DNA of 56,390 bases from an uncultured Bacteroidota bacterium (GCA_902535165.1 CACASE010000006.1:22501-78890); one strand, 5' to 3'; counted from the first letter of the stretch, positions 40,989-50,150 are shown. Notes: generated by a model from the sequence alone, not told the origin. Made by a program: numbers and translations.

Positions 40989-40996
40989 CAAAGATA
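40989..40996 (-). promoter_or_regulatory. possible -7 box of the purM-prfA-pyrF promoter
   Basis: TATCTTTG on the minus strand matches TAnnTTTG exactly and ends 20 bases before the purM start codon. No convincing TTG was found 19-22 bases upstream, so this is a half match. The rest of the 245-base gap up to glutamine synthetase is very A+T-rich, with no further feature that I can support. Confidence 0.35.
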
Positions 40997-41213
40997 AGGC
41001 TTAAAAAAGATTAGAAAAAAATATAGAATTATAATTAAAATATTTTTTTAAATAATATTGAATTTTAAAGACATAAAATTATTAAAAACTAAAAAAAAAT
41101 AACTAAAAAATGTGATGTTAATAAAAAGAAATAAAATTGATTTTTGAAGTCATTAAATATCCCAAATTAATTATAAATTTAGTTTCCTAAGAACACGAAA
41201 AACGTAAATTGTT

Positions 41214-42221
41214 ATGGGCAAATCAAAACTAGAATATTTATGGTTGGATGGATACAAACCAACCCAAAGCTTACGCGGAAAAACAAAAGTTGTATCAGAT
41301 TTCAGTGGTAAACTTGAAGACTGTCCTATTTGGGCTTTTGATGGAAGTTCTACCCAGCAGGCACCAGGTGGCTCATCTGACTGTTTGCTAAAACCTGTTG
41401 CTATTTATCCAGATCCAGTTAGAAAGGATGGATGGATTGTTATGAATGAAGTACTGAATTCAGACGGATCTCCTCACGAATCAAATGGTAGAGCTACTAT
41501 CGATGATGATGATGATGATTTCTGGTTTGGATTTGAACAAGAGTATTTCTTGTGGGATCCAGAAACAAACCTTCCACTAGGCTTTCCAAAAGACCAGACA
41601 CCACAGGGACAATTTTATTGCTCAGTTGGTGGTAAAAATGCATTTGGAAGAGAAATAATGGATAGACACTTAGATATTTGCATTGATGCTGGAATAAATA
41701 TTGAAGGTACCAATGCTGAGGTTGCTGCAGGTCAATGGGAGTTCCAAATTTTTGCTAAAGGTGCTGCTAAAGCTGGAGACGAAATATGGGTTGCTAGATA
41801 TTTCCTTGAAAGATTGGCTGAAGAATATGGTTTAGCTATTGAGTATCATCCAAAACCACTTGGAGCAACAGACTGGAATGGATCAGGAATGCATGCAAAC
41901 TTCTCAAATACAACGCTAAGAACATGTGGATCTAAAGAAACATATGAGGCAATTTGTGAAGCTTTCAGACCCGTTGTAAATGAGCACATTGCTGTTTATG
42001 GAGCTTATAATGATCAGAGACTTACTGGTGATCATGAAACACAATCAATAACAGAGTTTAGTTATGGTGTTTCAGATAGAGGAGCTTCTATTAGAATTCC
42101 AATTATAACAGTTGAAAAAGGTTATAAAGGTTGGCTTGAAGATAGAAGACCAGCGTCTAATGGTGATCCATATAAAATTGCAGCTAGAATTATCAAGACA
42201 GTTAAGTCTGCAAAGGTTTAA
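41214..42221 (+). CDS. type II (eukaryote-like) glutamine synthetase
   Basis: A 335-residue GSII. The beta-grasp N-terminus is followed by PIWAFDGSSTQQAPG, the metal-binding FGFEQEYF, GTNAEVAAGQWEFQ, the ATP/ammonium region NGSGMHANFS, and DHETQSITEFSYGVSDRGAS. It makes glutamine from glutamate, ammonium and ATP. GSII lacks the adenylylation site of GSI. An acidic run DDDDDD lies before FWFGFEQEY. It is a single-gene transcript with its own terminator, and together with the amt gene nearby it covers ammonium uptake and assimilation. Confidence 0.95.
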   Translation: MGKSKLEYLWLDGYKPTQSLRGKTKVVSDFSGKLEDCPIWAFDGSSTQQAPGGSSDCLLKPVAIYPDPVRKDGWIVMNEVLNSDGSPHESNGRATIDDDDDDFWFGFEQEYFLWDPETNLPLGFPKDQTPQGQFYCSVGGKNAFGREIMDRHLDICIDAGINIEGTNAEVAAGQWEFQIFAKGAAKAGDEIWVARYFLERLAEEYGLAIEYHPKPLGATDWNGSGMHANFSNTTLRTCGSKETYEAICEAFRPVVNEHIAVYGAYNDQRLTGDHETQSITEFSYGVSDRGASIRIPIITVEKGYKGWLEDRRPASNGDPYKIAARIIKTVKSAKV

Positions 42222-42243
42222 TTATTAAGTTAAATTTTAATTC

Positions 42244-42272
42244 AAAAAACACCTCTTTTAGGGGTGTTTTTT
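42244..42272 (+). terminator. intrinsic terminator after glutamine synthetase, likely bidirectional
   Basis: AAAAAACACCTC pairs with GGGGTGTTTTTT (12 bp with one G-U pair), with A-run on one side and T-run on the other. It can stop transcription from both strands. The stop codon of the convergent antiporter gene overlaps its edge. Confidence 0.9.
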
Positions 42273-43203
42273 ATATAACATAAATATAATATGCTATAAA
42301 GCATATAAAATAGATTAGACCATGATATGTATTTAGTAATCTCTTTTTTGTTGAAAGGTAAAAGAGTAATAAAACAAAACTAAATAGTATCATTACATAG
42401 ATATCAAACTCCAAAATTCCATCACTTAAAATATTTAAATCAGTTATTATTGAGGTAATGCCTATTACTGCAAGAATATTAAAAATATTAGATCCAATTA
42501 TGTTACCAATTGAAATGTCTAATTCTGATTTATAAATAGCAACAAGAGTTGTTACGAGTTCTGGCAAGCTAGTTCCAATTGCAACCAAAGTTAATCCAAT
42601 GACTCTTTCAGAAACACCAAAATACTTTGCAAAATATATCGAACTATTCACAAAAAGTTCAGAACCGACGTAAAGCACAAAACTGGATATGATAATATAA
42701 ACTAAAATATTGAGGTTTGACAAAGTAACTTCATCCGAAATATCATCATTACTATCATCTTTTCTAATTTTTACAATTAAAAAAAGAAAAAGAATTAATC
42801 CAGTAAATAAAATTATTCCCTCCACCCTATTTACAGTATAATCTTTAAGAAAAAAATAAAAAACAAAACTAATAATCAACAGGAATGTCCAATCATAGAA
42901 CATATTAGATTTAGGAATTTTAATACTTGTGAAAAACAAAGCTGAGCCTAGGACCAAACCTATATTTGCAATATTTGATCCTATTACATTTGAGATTGCA
43001 ATATCAGCTGAGCCTTTGAGGGCAGAACTAATACTTATCAATAATTCTGGTGCTGATGTAGCAAAAGAAACAACTGTTAAGCCAATAACAACTTTTGATA
43101 ATTTTAATTTTACTGATAATTCAACTGCTGATTTTAAAAGATAATTACTTCCACCAATTAGCAAAATCAATCCAGAGATTAGTAATAGAATTTGAGTTGT
43201 CAT
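42271..43203 (-). CDS. calcium/sodium antiporter (CaCA family, YrbG-like)
   Basis: A 310-residue membrane protein with ten helices in two inverted halves. Each half has an alpha repeat: residues near FATSAPELLISISSALKG with IGSNIANIGLVLGS, and AIGTSLPELVTTLVAIYK with IGNIIGSNIFNILA. These are the ion-coordinating repeats of CaCA exchangers. It probably exports calcium in exchange for sodium or protons. The ion is predicted from family only. Confidence 0.92.
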   Translation of the reverse strand: MTTQILLLISGLILLIGGSNYLLKSAVELSVKLKLSKVVIGLTVVSFATSAPELLISISSALKGSADIAISNVIGSNIANIGLVLGSALFFTSIKIPKSNMFYDWTFLLIISFVFYFFLKDYTVNRVEGIILFTGLILFLFLIVKIRKDDSNDDISDEVTLSNLNILVYIIISSFVLYVGSELFVNSSIYFAKYFGVSERVIGLTLVAIGTSLPELVTTLVAIYKSELDISIGNIIGSNIFNILAVIGITSIITDLNILSDGILEFDIYVMILFSFVLLLFYLSTKKRLLNTYHGLIYFICFIAYYIYVI

Positions 43204-43245
43204 TATATTTTGCTAAGATAAGACATGTATTGTATATTGCATTAA

Positions 43246-43398
43246 ATGAAAACTAAAGTTATTTTTCAATTTCTGGCAAAAATTAACAAGTTGATTTTTC
43301 CCAGTTTCGCAAAAAAAGGATTAGATCTTAAAAAAGTAAATAAAATTCAAATGCTAATAATAGCATACAGATACTACATAACAAAAAATGCACTTTAA
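43246..43398 (+). CDS. conserved 50-aa protein (often labelled SsrA-binding protein)
   Basis: A 50-residue basic protein beginning MKTKVIFQFLAKINKLIFPS and ending MLIIAYRYYITKNAL. The pattern LAKxNKxxxPS...AxxxWRxYVTxxAL is one I recognise from short Flavobacteriia proteins that databases often call SsrA-binding protein. It is far too short to be SmpB, so the name should not be trusted. Its stop codon shares a base with the next gene's ATG (TAATG), indicating coupling to the isoaspartyl peptidase. Conservation of such a short frame supports a real gene. Confidence 0.75.
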   Translation: MKTKVIFQFLAKINKLIFPSFAKKGLDLKKVNKIQMLIIAYRYYITKNAL

Positions 43399-44366
43399 TG
43401 TTTAGACCTACTTTTATACTTTTTTTTATTTCAATCTTGTTTAGCTGTGAAAATAGTAGAGAAATTGATTTTGCAATTGTCATTCATGGTGGGGCTGGAA
43501 CTATTCTAAAAAAGAATATGAGTAAAAAAATGGAATCAGCATATGATCAAAAATTGAAAGAGGCTTTAAACATTGGATACAAAATACTTGAAGATGGAGG
43601 CTCAAGTGTTGATGCTGTTGAATCAACAATTAAAGTCCTTGAAAACTCAGAATTATTTAATGCCGGTAAAGGCTCTGTCTTATCAAATGATGAGATTGTT
43701 GAAATGGATGCATCTATAATGTTTGGAGGAAATTTAAATGCAGGTGCAATTTCTGGTGTTAAAACGATAAAAAATCCAATATCAGCTGCAAGAACTGTTA
43801 TGGAAAAATCTGAGCATGTATTTCTTTCTGGAAGCGGAGCAGAATTATTTGCAAAAAGTCAAGGTTTAGAAATTATCGATAATGAATATTTTATAACTGA
43901 AAGAAGATTGAATTCATTACTAAATGCAAAAAAGAGAGATTCTTTAAAGGAAAATAAATTTGGTACTGTTGGCTGCGTCGCACTAGATAAATTTGGAAAT
44001 ATAACATCAGGTACATCTACAGGCGGAATGACTAACAAAAAATGGAATAGAGTTGGTGATGTGCCAATAATTGGTTCTGGAACTTATGCTAATAATAAAA
44101 CCTGTGGAATTTCATCTACTGGATGGGGAGAATACTTTATTAGAAACGTAGTTGCTTATGATATATCATCACAAATTGAATACAGAGGTATTACTTTGAG
44201 TGAAGCTGCACAAAATACTTTAATAAAAGTTAAAGATCTAGGCGGAAGTGGTGGTGTTATTGGAATTGATAAAAAAGGAAATATTGTGATGGATTTTAAT
44301 ACAGAAGGTATGTACAGAGGATACAGGAAATCAAACGGCGAATCTATAATAAAAATCTATAAATAA
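43398..44366 (+). CDS. isoaspartyl peptidase / L-asparaginase, lipoprotein
   Basis: A 322-residue Ntn-hydrolase of the plant-type asparaginase family. It has a lipobox (LFSC, Cys17), IVIHGGAGTI, the FNAGKGSVLSNDE region and the autocleavage site FGTVGCVALD. Thr190 becomes the N-terminal nucleophile after cleavage into alpha and beta chains. GTSTGGMTNKKW and SSTGWGEYFIR complete the active site. It hydrolyses beta-aspartyl peptides and asparagine on the periplasmic side. The 3' end overlaps the convergent crtY by 10 bases. Confidence 0.93.
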   Translation: MFRPTFILFFISILFSCENSREIDFAIVIHGGAGTILKKNMSKKMESAYDQKLKEALNIGYKILEDGGSSVDAVESTIKVLENSELFNAGKGSVLSNDEIVEMDASIMFGGNLNAGAISGVKTIKNPISAARTVMEKSEHVFLSGSGAELFAKSQGLEIIDNEYFITERRLNSLLNAKKRDSLKENKFGTVGCVALDKFGNITSGTSTGGMTNKKWNRVGDVPIIGSGTYANNKTCGISSTGWGEYFIRNVVAYDISSQIEYRGITLSEAAQNTLIKVKDLGGSGGVIGIDKKGNIVMDFNTEGMYRGYRKSNGESIIKIYK

Positions 44367-45517
44367 GTCGATATTATTCGGGGTATATTTTTTAGGAATG
44401 ATTTAATAAACATCAACTTAGGAAAAGAATTAATAATTCTAAAATCGTCCCAGTAACTTCCTTCATTATCAAGAAAACGGAATATTGAACTAAAGCTATT
44501 TTTTTTGAACATTGTTTCAAAAAGTACAGATCCTACTGAATTCTTATTAAACAGTACATCAAGAAAAATCAAGTCATAAAACCAATACCTATTTCTAAAT
44601 TTAAAATTTTTGAAACTTCTATCTGAAATAAGAAATGAAATTAATTTATCAGAAAATTTATCAATAAATCTAAATGTGTAACCACTTGACGGTTTAGTCC
44701 ATCCACCAGCGGTACCAATATTAATTAAATTTGATGAATTATACTTGTCATATGGGTAACATGTCATTGGAATAACACCTTTTTCTTTTGAAATTATTGC
44801 ATAATCTGTAATATTTAAAGAGGTAATATATTTTTTGATTTCAGACTCATACTCTTCTTCTTCTATTAAATTTTTTGTAAATAAAGTAAATTCAATAAGA
44901 GCCTCATTATTTTTCTTAGGTAGTAAATAAAAAAAACGAGTCTCATTTTTCTGATCTATTGAAAAATCCATAATTGTTGCTAAGCTAGGATCAAAACAAC
45001 TTGTATTTGTTTTAATTGTCCATCCTTTAAAATGCTGCAATAATTTGGGAAAATTTTTGTGATCATCATAAGGTGTAAATTTTGGTATACTATTAAAAAC
45101 TTTATTGGCAGTATATTTACCATTTTTGGACCTTACATTTACCGTTACATTTTCATCTGAGATATTTAAAACATCATCATAAACTACACTAATTTTCAAT
45201 TTTGATTCTACTATTTTTTTAATTTTTTTAAAAAATTTAGAACTACTAATCATATTATACCTTAGTTGTTTCAGGTCATAATCAATTTCAGTGTCAATAT
45301 TTTTGAACCTAATGTCAGACCATTTTTTGTCAATAAAATCACTCCAAATTGAATCTTTATTGTCCCAAAAGCACCATGTTTTATTTATCTCCTTATTATT
45401 GTTTTCAATTACTAAAATTGATTTATTTCTAAAAAAATTATCAGATGACATTTTATAAAGAATGATACATGATGAAAGACCATATCCACAGAATATATAA
45501 TCAAATTTATTTTTCAA
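44357..45517 (-). CDS. crtY: lycopene beta-cyclase (CrtY type)
   Basis: A 386-residue flavoprotein-type cyclase. The N-terminal dinucleotide-binding motif is degenerate (FCGYGLSSCIIL). KTWCFW, LLQHFKGWTIKT, GVIPMTCYPY and NIGTAGGWTKPSSGYTF are family markers of CrtY/LCYB. It forms beta rings on lycopene; in a myxol-type pathway it would act on one end, giving gamma-carotene. The start is TTG (KNKFDYIFCG). It is divergent from the other three carotenoid genes, with 77 bases between. Confidence 0.88.
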   Translation of the reverse strand: MKNKFDYIFCGYGLSSCIILYKMSSDNFFRNKSILVIENNNKEINKTWCFWDNKDSIWSDFIDKKWSDIRFKNIDTEIDYDLKQLRYNMISSSKFFKKIKKIVESKLKISVVYDDVLNISDENVTVNVRSKNGKYTANKVFNSIPKFTPYDDHKNFPKLLQHFKGWTIKTNTSCFDPSLATIMDFSIDQKNETRFFYLLPKKNNEALIEFTLFTKNLIEEEEYESEIKKYITSLNITDYAIISKEKGVIPMTCYPYDKYNSSNLINIGTAGGWTKPSSGYTFRFIDKFSDKLISFLISDRSFKNFKFRNRYWFYDLIFLDVLFNKNSVGSVLFETMFKKNSFSSIFRFLDNEGSYWDDFRIINSFPKLMFIKSFLKNIPRIISTYL

Positions 45518-45594
45518 TGTTATTTATTTAAATGAATCTAAATATATCATTAATTATTTTAATTTAATGGAACGAATTTTGATAATTAATCTTT

Positions 45595-46263
45595 GTGTTT
45601 GTTTCCATATCATTTTTTTATTTTAAGTCAAATAAATTCTGGGCTTTTAAACAAATGGTTGAAGCCAGAAAGTTCCTAAACAAATTAAAAAATATTACAT
45701 TTTACAAAATGCTTGGAACTGGTGCTGAGGGAGGTTTTATAAAACCCGATTTTGGGGTATACTCATTACTCTGTGTATGGAACGATAAAAAAAGTGCATT
45801 AAAATTTTTAAACTCTAGTGATCATGCCTATGAAATTAGCAGAAAAGCTCAAAAAAGAGTTGATTATTTGATGACTCCGATAATGTCAAATGGTCTTTGG
45901 GATAAAATAAATCCTTTTCAAATTAATGAAAAAGTTATAACTAATTCAGAAAATAAAATTGGAGTAATAACAAGAGGTAAGATAAAACTTTCCAAACAAA
46001 TTGATTTTTGGGCTAATGTCCCAGCTGCTGCAAAATCAATTCGCAACGCTGATGGCGTTGAATTTTATAAAGGTATTGGGGAGCTTCCTTTTCTAACCCA
46101 AGCTACTTTTAGTGTTTGGAAAGATTTTAGTTCAATTACAGATTTTGCATATAAAAATAAAGCACATTCAGAAGTTATAAAAAAAACTAAAGAGCGAGGA
46201 TGGTATAGTGAGGATTTATTTGCAAGATTTAATATAATCAGTCAAAAAACTAAAATATTTTAA
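45595..46263 (+). CDS. CrtA-like carotenoid oxygenase (likely carotenoid 2-hydroxylase)
   Basis: A 222-residue protein of the spheroidene monooxygenase (CrtA) family: FWAFKQMVEARKFLNK, MLGTGAEGGFIKPDFGVYSLL, FWANVPAAAKSIRNADG, FYKGIGELPFLTQATFSVW and GWYSEDLFARF. A CrtA relative in Flavobacterium P99-3 was reported to be a 2-hydroxylase for myxol, which fits this gene's neighbours. The start is GTG; an ATG at 45567 is in another frame. Two bases separate its stop from the crtD start codon. Heme binding is expected from the family. Confidence 0.85.
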   Translation: MFVSISFFYFKSNKFWAFKQMVEARKFLNKLKNITFYKMLGTGAEGGFIKPDFGVYSLLCVWNDKKSALKFLNSSDHAYEISRKAQKRVDYLMTPIMSNGLWDKINPFQINEKVITNSENKIGVITRGKIKLSKQIDFWANVPAAAKSIRNADGVEFYKGIGELPFLTQATFSVWKDFSSITDFAYKNKAHSEVIKKTKERGWYSEDLFARFNIISQKTKIF

Positions 46264-46265
46264 TT

Positions 46266-47732
46266 ATGAAAGCAAATGTCATTGGATCAGGAATTGGAGG
46301 AATAAGTGCAGCAATTAGATTAAGAAATATGGGCTTTAATGTTAATGTGTTTGAAAAAAATAAAAACCCAGGCGGAAAACTAAATACATTTAAACTAGGT
46401 GATTATAGATTTGATGCAGGCCCCTCACTTTTTACCATGCCAAATCTTGTAGATGAACTGTTTACAATGTCAGGTGAAAATCCAAGAAATTTTTTTAAGT
46501 ATAAAAAAAAAGATATTCATTGTAAATATTATTGGGATGACGGAACTAAATTTACTGCTTTTTCTGACAAACAAAAATTTTTAAATGAGGCTAAAGAAAA
46601 GTTTAAAGTAGAAGATAAAGTGTTAACTAACTATTTTTTAAAAGCAAGAAAAAAATATGAATTAACTAAAAATATATTTTTAAATAAATCACTACACAAG
46701 CTATCAACATATACAAATATTAAAACAATCAAAGCATTGTTTAAGTTCAATATTTATCAAATAAATCAAACTTTAAATCAGGTTAATTCTAAAGAACTTA
46801 AAAATGATTATTTAGTTCAAATTTTTAACAGATATGCAACTTATAATGGATCATCACCATACAAAACACCAGGTATGATGACACTAATCCAACATCTTGA
46901 AAATAATTATGGTACATATATTCCTGAAAAAGGTATGTATGATATTACAAATAGTCTTTATGAGTTAGCAAAAAGAATTGGTGTTAATTTTTACTTCAAT
47001 AGCTGTGTAACCGGTTTAAACATAAAAAATAATATTGTTGACTCAATTGAAGTTAATGACGGTAAGATTTTTAAATCAGATTATATAATTTCAAATGTTG
47101 ATACCAATTACTTCTATAAAAATATAATTAAGAATCAAACTAAAAATATATTTTTAGAACAGGAAAGATCAAGCTCTGCTGTAATTTATTACTGGGGCAT
47201 GAATAAAAAATTTGAAAATTTAGATCTTCATAACATATTATTTTCATCCGATTACAAAACTGAATTTGAATACATTTTTAAAAAAAGTAAATTATATAAT
47301 GACCCTACCGTTTACATTAACATAACATCTAAAGATGTTGAAAATGATGCGCCAAAAAATTGTGAAAATTGGTTTGTAATGGTTAATGCTCCACACAACA
47401 AAAATCAAAACTGGGAAAATGAAGTGGTTGAATTAAAAAAAAATATTTTGGAAAAGATTGAAAGAATATTGAAATGTGATGTTGAAAAACACATACAAGA
47501 GGAGAGAATATATAGTCCTAAAAATCTCCAAAAAAATACCAATTCATTTCAAGGATCGTTATACGGTACGTCAAGTAACAATATATTATCATCATTTTTA
47601 AGGCATCCAAATTTTTCAAGAAAATTTAAAAATCTATTTTTCTGTGGAGGGAGTGTGCACCCTGGTGGAGGTATTCCATTATGTCTATTATCATCAAAAA
47701 TTGCATGTGATTTAATTGAAAATTCTAAATAA
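46266..47732 (+). CDS. crtD: 1-hydroxycarotenoid 3,4-desaturase (CrtI family)
   Basis: A 488-residue FAD-dependent CrtI-family desaturase. The N-terminal VIGSGIGGISAAIRL binds FAD; FDAGPSLFTMP, RYATYNGSSPYKTPGM, QERSSSAVIYYWGM and NCENWFVMVNAPHN follow, with the C-terminal GGSVHPGGGIPLCLLSSKI. These residues resemble flavobacterial CrtD rather than phytoene-desaturating CrtI. It would introduce the 3',4' double bond after CruF hydroxylation. It lies 2 bases after the CrtA-like gene and overlaps cruF by 17 bases. Confidence 0.88.
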   Translation: MKANVIGSGIGGISAAIRLRNMGFNVNVFEKNKNPGGKLNTFKLGDYRFDAGPSLFTMPNLVDELFTMSGENPRNFFKYKKKDIHCKYYWDDGTKFTAFSDKQKFLNEAKEKFKVEDKVLTNYFLKARKKYELTKNIFLNKSLHKLSTYTNIKTIKALFKFNIYQINQTLNQVNSKELKNDYLVQIFNRYATYNGSSPYKTPGMMTLIQHLENNYGTYIPEKGMYDITNSLYELAKRIGVNFYFNSCVTGLNIKNNIVDSIEVNDGKIFKSDYIISNVDTNYFYKNIIKNQTKNIFLEQERSSSAVIYYWGMNKKFENLDLHNILFSSDYKTEFEYIFKKSKLYNDPTVYINITSKDVENDAPKNCENWFVMVNAPHNKNQNWENEVVELKKNILEKIERILKCDVEKHIQEERIYSPKNLQKNTNSFQGSLYGTSSNNILSSFLRHPNFSRKFKNLFFCGGSVHPGGGIPLCLLSSKIACDLIENSK

Positions 47733-48348
47733 TAAAATATCAATTTTTCTTATATGGCTAATTCATATCTCAGGTGCTCTAGGGCTCCTGTATTATGATA
47801 TCATATTTTTTGCTGCTCTAACTCCAATAAATCTTTATCTAACAGCTCTGCTCCTAATAATTAACCAAAAAAAACCAGGTTTCAAAGAATTATCAGGGAT
47901 TTTTCTCATATTTTCAGTTGGAATTTTTGTTGAGTTTTTAGGAGTTAATTATGGTTTAATTTTTGGAAATTATGAATATGGTCAGAACATGGGGCCAAAA
48001 CTCTTAGGTGTTCCGTTTCTGATTGGTATTAATTGGATAATTATTACTTTAATTTCTGGTGGAATTGCTCATAATTTGTGGATAAAAAATAAATATTTTT
48101 CAATAATATTAGCCTCAGTTCTAATGGTTTTTATAGATCTTTTCATTGAACCTGTTGCACCTATTTTAGATTTTTGGGAATTTAAAGATAATATTGTTCC
48201 AGCCTCTAATTATGTGGGTTGGTTTTTCACTGGCGTTATAACACAGACTATTTATTACAAATCATTTAAAAATAAAGAGTTCAATTTTTCAATTAATCTT
48301 TACTCAGCTATGCTCATATTCTTTTTACTTTTAAATTTATTAGGTTAA
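47716..48348 (+). CDS. cruF: carotenoid 1',2'-hydratase (CruF family)
   Basis: A 210-residue membrane protein with six to seven helices, of the CruF/DUF422 family. Characteristic stretches are EFLGVNYGLIFGNYEYG, GVPFLIGINWIIIT and LFIEPVAPILDFWEF. CruF hydroxylates C-1' of gamma-carotene. The likely start is TTG, 17 bases inside crtD. The three plus-strand genes are a compact set; crtB, crtI, crtZ and crtW are not in the window. Confidence 0.85.
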   Translation: MKILNNKISIFLIWLIHISGALGLLYYDIIFFAALTPINLYLTALLLIINQKKPGFKELSGIFLIFSVGIFVEFLGVNYGLIFGNYEYGQNMGPKLLGVPFLIGINWIIITLISGGIAHNLWIKNKYFSIILASVLMVFIDLFIEPVAPILDFWEFKDNIVPASNYVGWFFTGVITQTIYYKSFKNKEFNFSINLYSAMLIFFLLLNLLG

Positions 48349-48362
48349 TTTGCAAATAATTT

Positions 48363-48403
48363 GGCCTCGTAGCATAACTGAATAGTGCATCTGATTACGG
48401 CTC
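48363..48403 (+). pseudogene. degenerate 5' portion of tRNA-Arg
   Basis: 41 bases match the first 41 bases of the intact tRNA-Arg at 50217 with two differences (agcata for agctta, agtgc for agagc). They include the acceptor 5' strand, D-arm and most of the anticodon stem-loop with ACG. Beyond, the match becomes weak: TTGCAAGATTTCCT can be aligned to the T-arm region only with gaps. It cannot form a full cloverleaf. It is either the remnant left by an element that inserted in the tRNA gene or a decayed second tRNA-Arg gene. Confidence 0.7.
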
Positions 48404-48528
48404 TTGCAAGATTTCCTCATATAATTCCCAGATATAATGCATCAATTTGTTTAAATTAATAACTGCTCTGTTAATTAAACCAAAGCGCTCTAAACAACTA
48501 AAATTATTGTCAATTGTGAGGTGCAAGG

Positions 48529-48536
48529 TGTGGTAC
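48529..48536 (+). repeat. TGTGGTAC repeat, left copy
   Basis: TGTGGTACAA at 48529-48538 shares 10 bases with the repeat at 50163. It lies in the 275-base gap between cruF and the serine hydrolase, on the inner side of the degenerate tRNA-Arg. The rest of that gap is A+T-rich with no gene that I can support. Confidence 0.5.
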
Positions 48537-48623
48537 AAAATAATGCACAATGATTATAAGCTACATAAAGATTTAGACAATATCATTTAAATCTTTTAAC
48601 ATAAACATAGATTTACTATTCAT

Positions 48624-49703
48624 CTATCTCGTAAAAAAGTCAACTATCGAAAGTAAATAGTTATTTAATCCGTTATTTAAGTTGTTGTTTGATAAAATTG
48701 ATATTCCAATCTTTTTCTCTGGAATTATACAGACTATACTATTACTTCCGTATGTGCCTCCTGTGTGAAAGAATAAATCAATATTATTCTTTCTAATTGT
48801 CCCCCATCCAAATGGAATTATTTCATCCGTAACTGGATACTGGTCAGATAAAATATTTTTTGTGTGATATGAAGTATCATAAGAGTCTACATAGTATTTT
48901 AAAAACTTCATTACATCAGGTAGTGTTGATTTTAAACTTCCAGATGGAGAAAGATTGTAGAGTTGAATTAGTGGTATTTGTTCATCTCCCTTGTGTGGTA
49001 TAGCAGCATTTATAACTTGTTCTTCAGGAATTCTTAAATAAGTATTTGTCAATCCTAAGTCAATTTTGATGAAATTTTCAAAAAGATTTTCAAATGAAGT
49101 GTTGGTTGTTTTTTCTAGAACATAACCTAATACTCCAAATCCGAAATTGGAATAAGATACCTTACCATATTCTGAAATTGTTTCGAGTTCCTTAAGTGTA
49201 TTGAGAATAAAATTGGAATTAAAAACACTAAAAGGGTCTTCGGAATCAAACCCCTCAATTGTTTCCAAATCTTTGATACTATCAAAGGAGGGTAATCCCG
49301 AAGTATGGGTAACAATATCAACTAATCTTATTTGGTTAACCCATTTTTTACCTTTATATATTTCTTTTGGAAGATATTTTGAAAGTAAGTCTGTTCTACT
49401 AATAACCTCTAATTTTTCTAATTCATTGAATATATGTACGGTAAATAGTTTTGTTACAGAACCAATTTCAAACAATGTATTAGGACCAACATCTTTTATT
49501 ATGCTCGTGTACTTACCCCCAAAGTAAAAGGATTGAACGGAATCCTTATATATTATACCGATAGCTAAACCTCTGTTTTGAGAATTTTGGAAGTGTGTTT
49601 GAGTAATTTCATTTATCACTTCTTTAATCGTGGATTCTTGTCCTAGAGAAATATGAAAATTGAGTAGTAGACTAGTAAGTAAGTAATATTTTGTCTTTAT
49701 CAT
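48624..49703 (-). CDS. serine hydrolase (class C beta-lactamase family)
   Basis: A 359-residue exported protein with a signal peptide (1-21). The serine beta-lactamase/DD-peptidase motifs are Ser82-Val-Thr-Lys85 in EIGSVTKLF, Tyr184-Ser-Asn186 in VSYSNFGFG and HTGGTYG near residue 315. It is probably a peptidase or esterase of the AmpH/EstB kind rather than a resistance enzyme. It lies between the tRNA-Arg copies with the small lipoprotein upstream (34 bases), so they may form a two-gene unit. Confidence 0.86.
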   Translation of the reverse strand: MIKTKYYLLTSLLLNFHISLGQESTIKEVINEITQTHFQNSQNRGLAIGIIYKDSVQSFYFGGKYTSIIKDVGPNTLFEIGSVTKLFTVHIFNELEKLEVISRTDLLSKYLPKEIYKGKKWVNQIRLVDIVTHTSGLPSFDSIKDLETIEGFDSEDPFSVFNSNFILNTLKELETISEYGKVSYSNFGFGVLGYVLEKTTNTSFENLFENFIKIDLGLTNTYLRIPEEQVINAAIPHKGDEQIPLIQLYNLSPSGSLKSTLPDVMKFLKYYVDSYDTSYHTKNILSDQYPVTDEIIPFGWGTIRKNNIDLFFHTGGTYGSNSIVCIIPEKKIGISILSNNNLNNGLNNYLLSIVDFFTR

Positions 49704-49737
49704 TATTTCAAATTAGAGATTAGTTTGATATTAAAAT

Positions 49738-50100
49738 TCAATTAGGGTCTCTGTTTTTTATGTATCTCATTCCTGGAACTGCTTTGTTTAGTTTTACATT
49801 TACTTTTACTGGAAGATTATTATTATTAATGAACTTAATAATTTCATCAGAAGAAACATAAACAGTTACTTTACTTTTTGGTGCTAACACAAATCCTTGA
49901 GTATACTCCCCATTTTGTTTTTTTTCACCTCTTATTTTTACTTCATAATCGGATGTATTCAACAATTCCGCTGAATAGTTTTTTGAATTACTTTCTCCTA
50001 AAATAAAAGTTTCATTTGCTGGAATCGTTAATCCTGATTTAAATGAAGAACAACCTAGTACAAGTGGAATAAATAGTAAAAGTATAATCACTTTTTTCAT
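49738..50100 (-). CDS. small lipoprotein of unknown function
   Basis: A 120-residue protein with a signal peptide and clear lipobox LVLGC (Cys17). The rest is likely all-beta, with a FVLAPKSKVTVYVSSDEIIK stretch; it ends with charged residues (RYIKNRDPN). I do not recognise a family. It precedes the serine hydrolase on the same strand in the tRNA-Arg-bracketed segment. It would be membrane-anchored by Lnt-processed lipid. Confidence 0.6.
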   Translation of the reverse strand: MKKVIILLLFIPLVLGCSSFKSGLTIPANETFILGESNSKNYSAELLNTSDYEVKIRGEKKQNGEYTQGFVLAPKSKVTVYVSSDEIIKFINNNNLPVKVNVKLNKAVPGMRYIKNRDPN

Positions 50101-50150
50101 TGTGATAAATGTAATAAATTCGCATCAAAACAGGGCTTAAAATTGTATTG

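Noticed and set aside
43246-43398. The 50-residue protein as true SmpB
   Set aside because: SmpB is about 150 residues with a beta-barrel core; this is a different short family despite the common label.
48624-49703. Serine hydrolase as a beta-lactam resistance gene
   Set aside because: The SxxK, YSN and HTG motifs are shared with many esterases and peptidases; nothing points to resistance.
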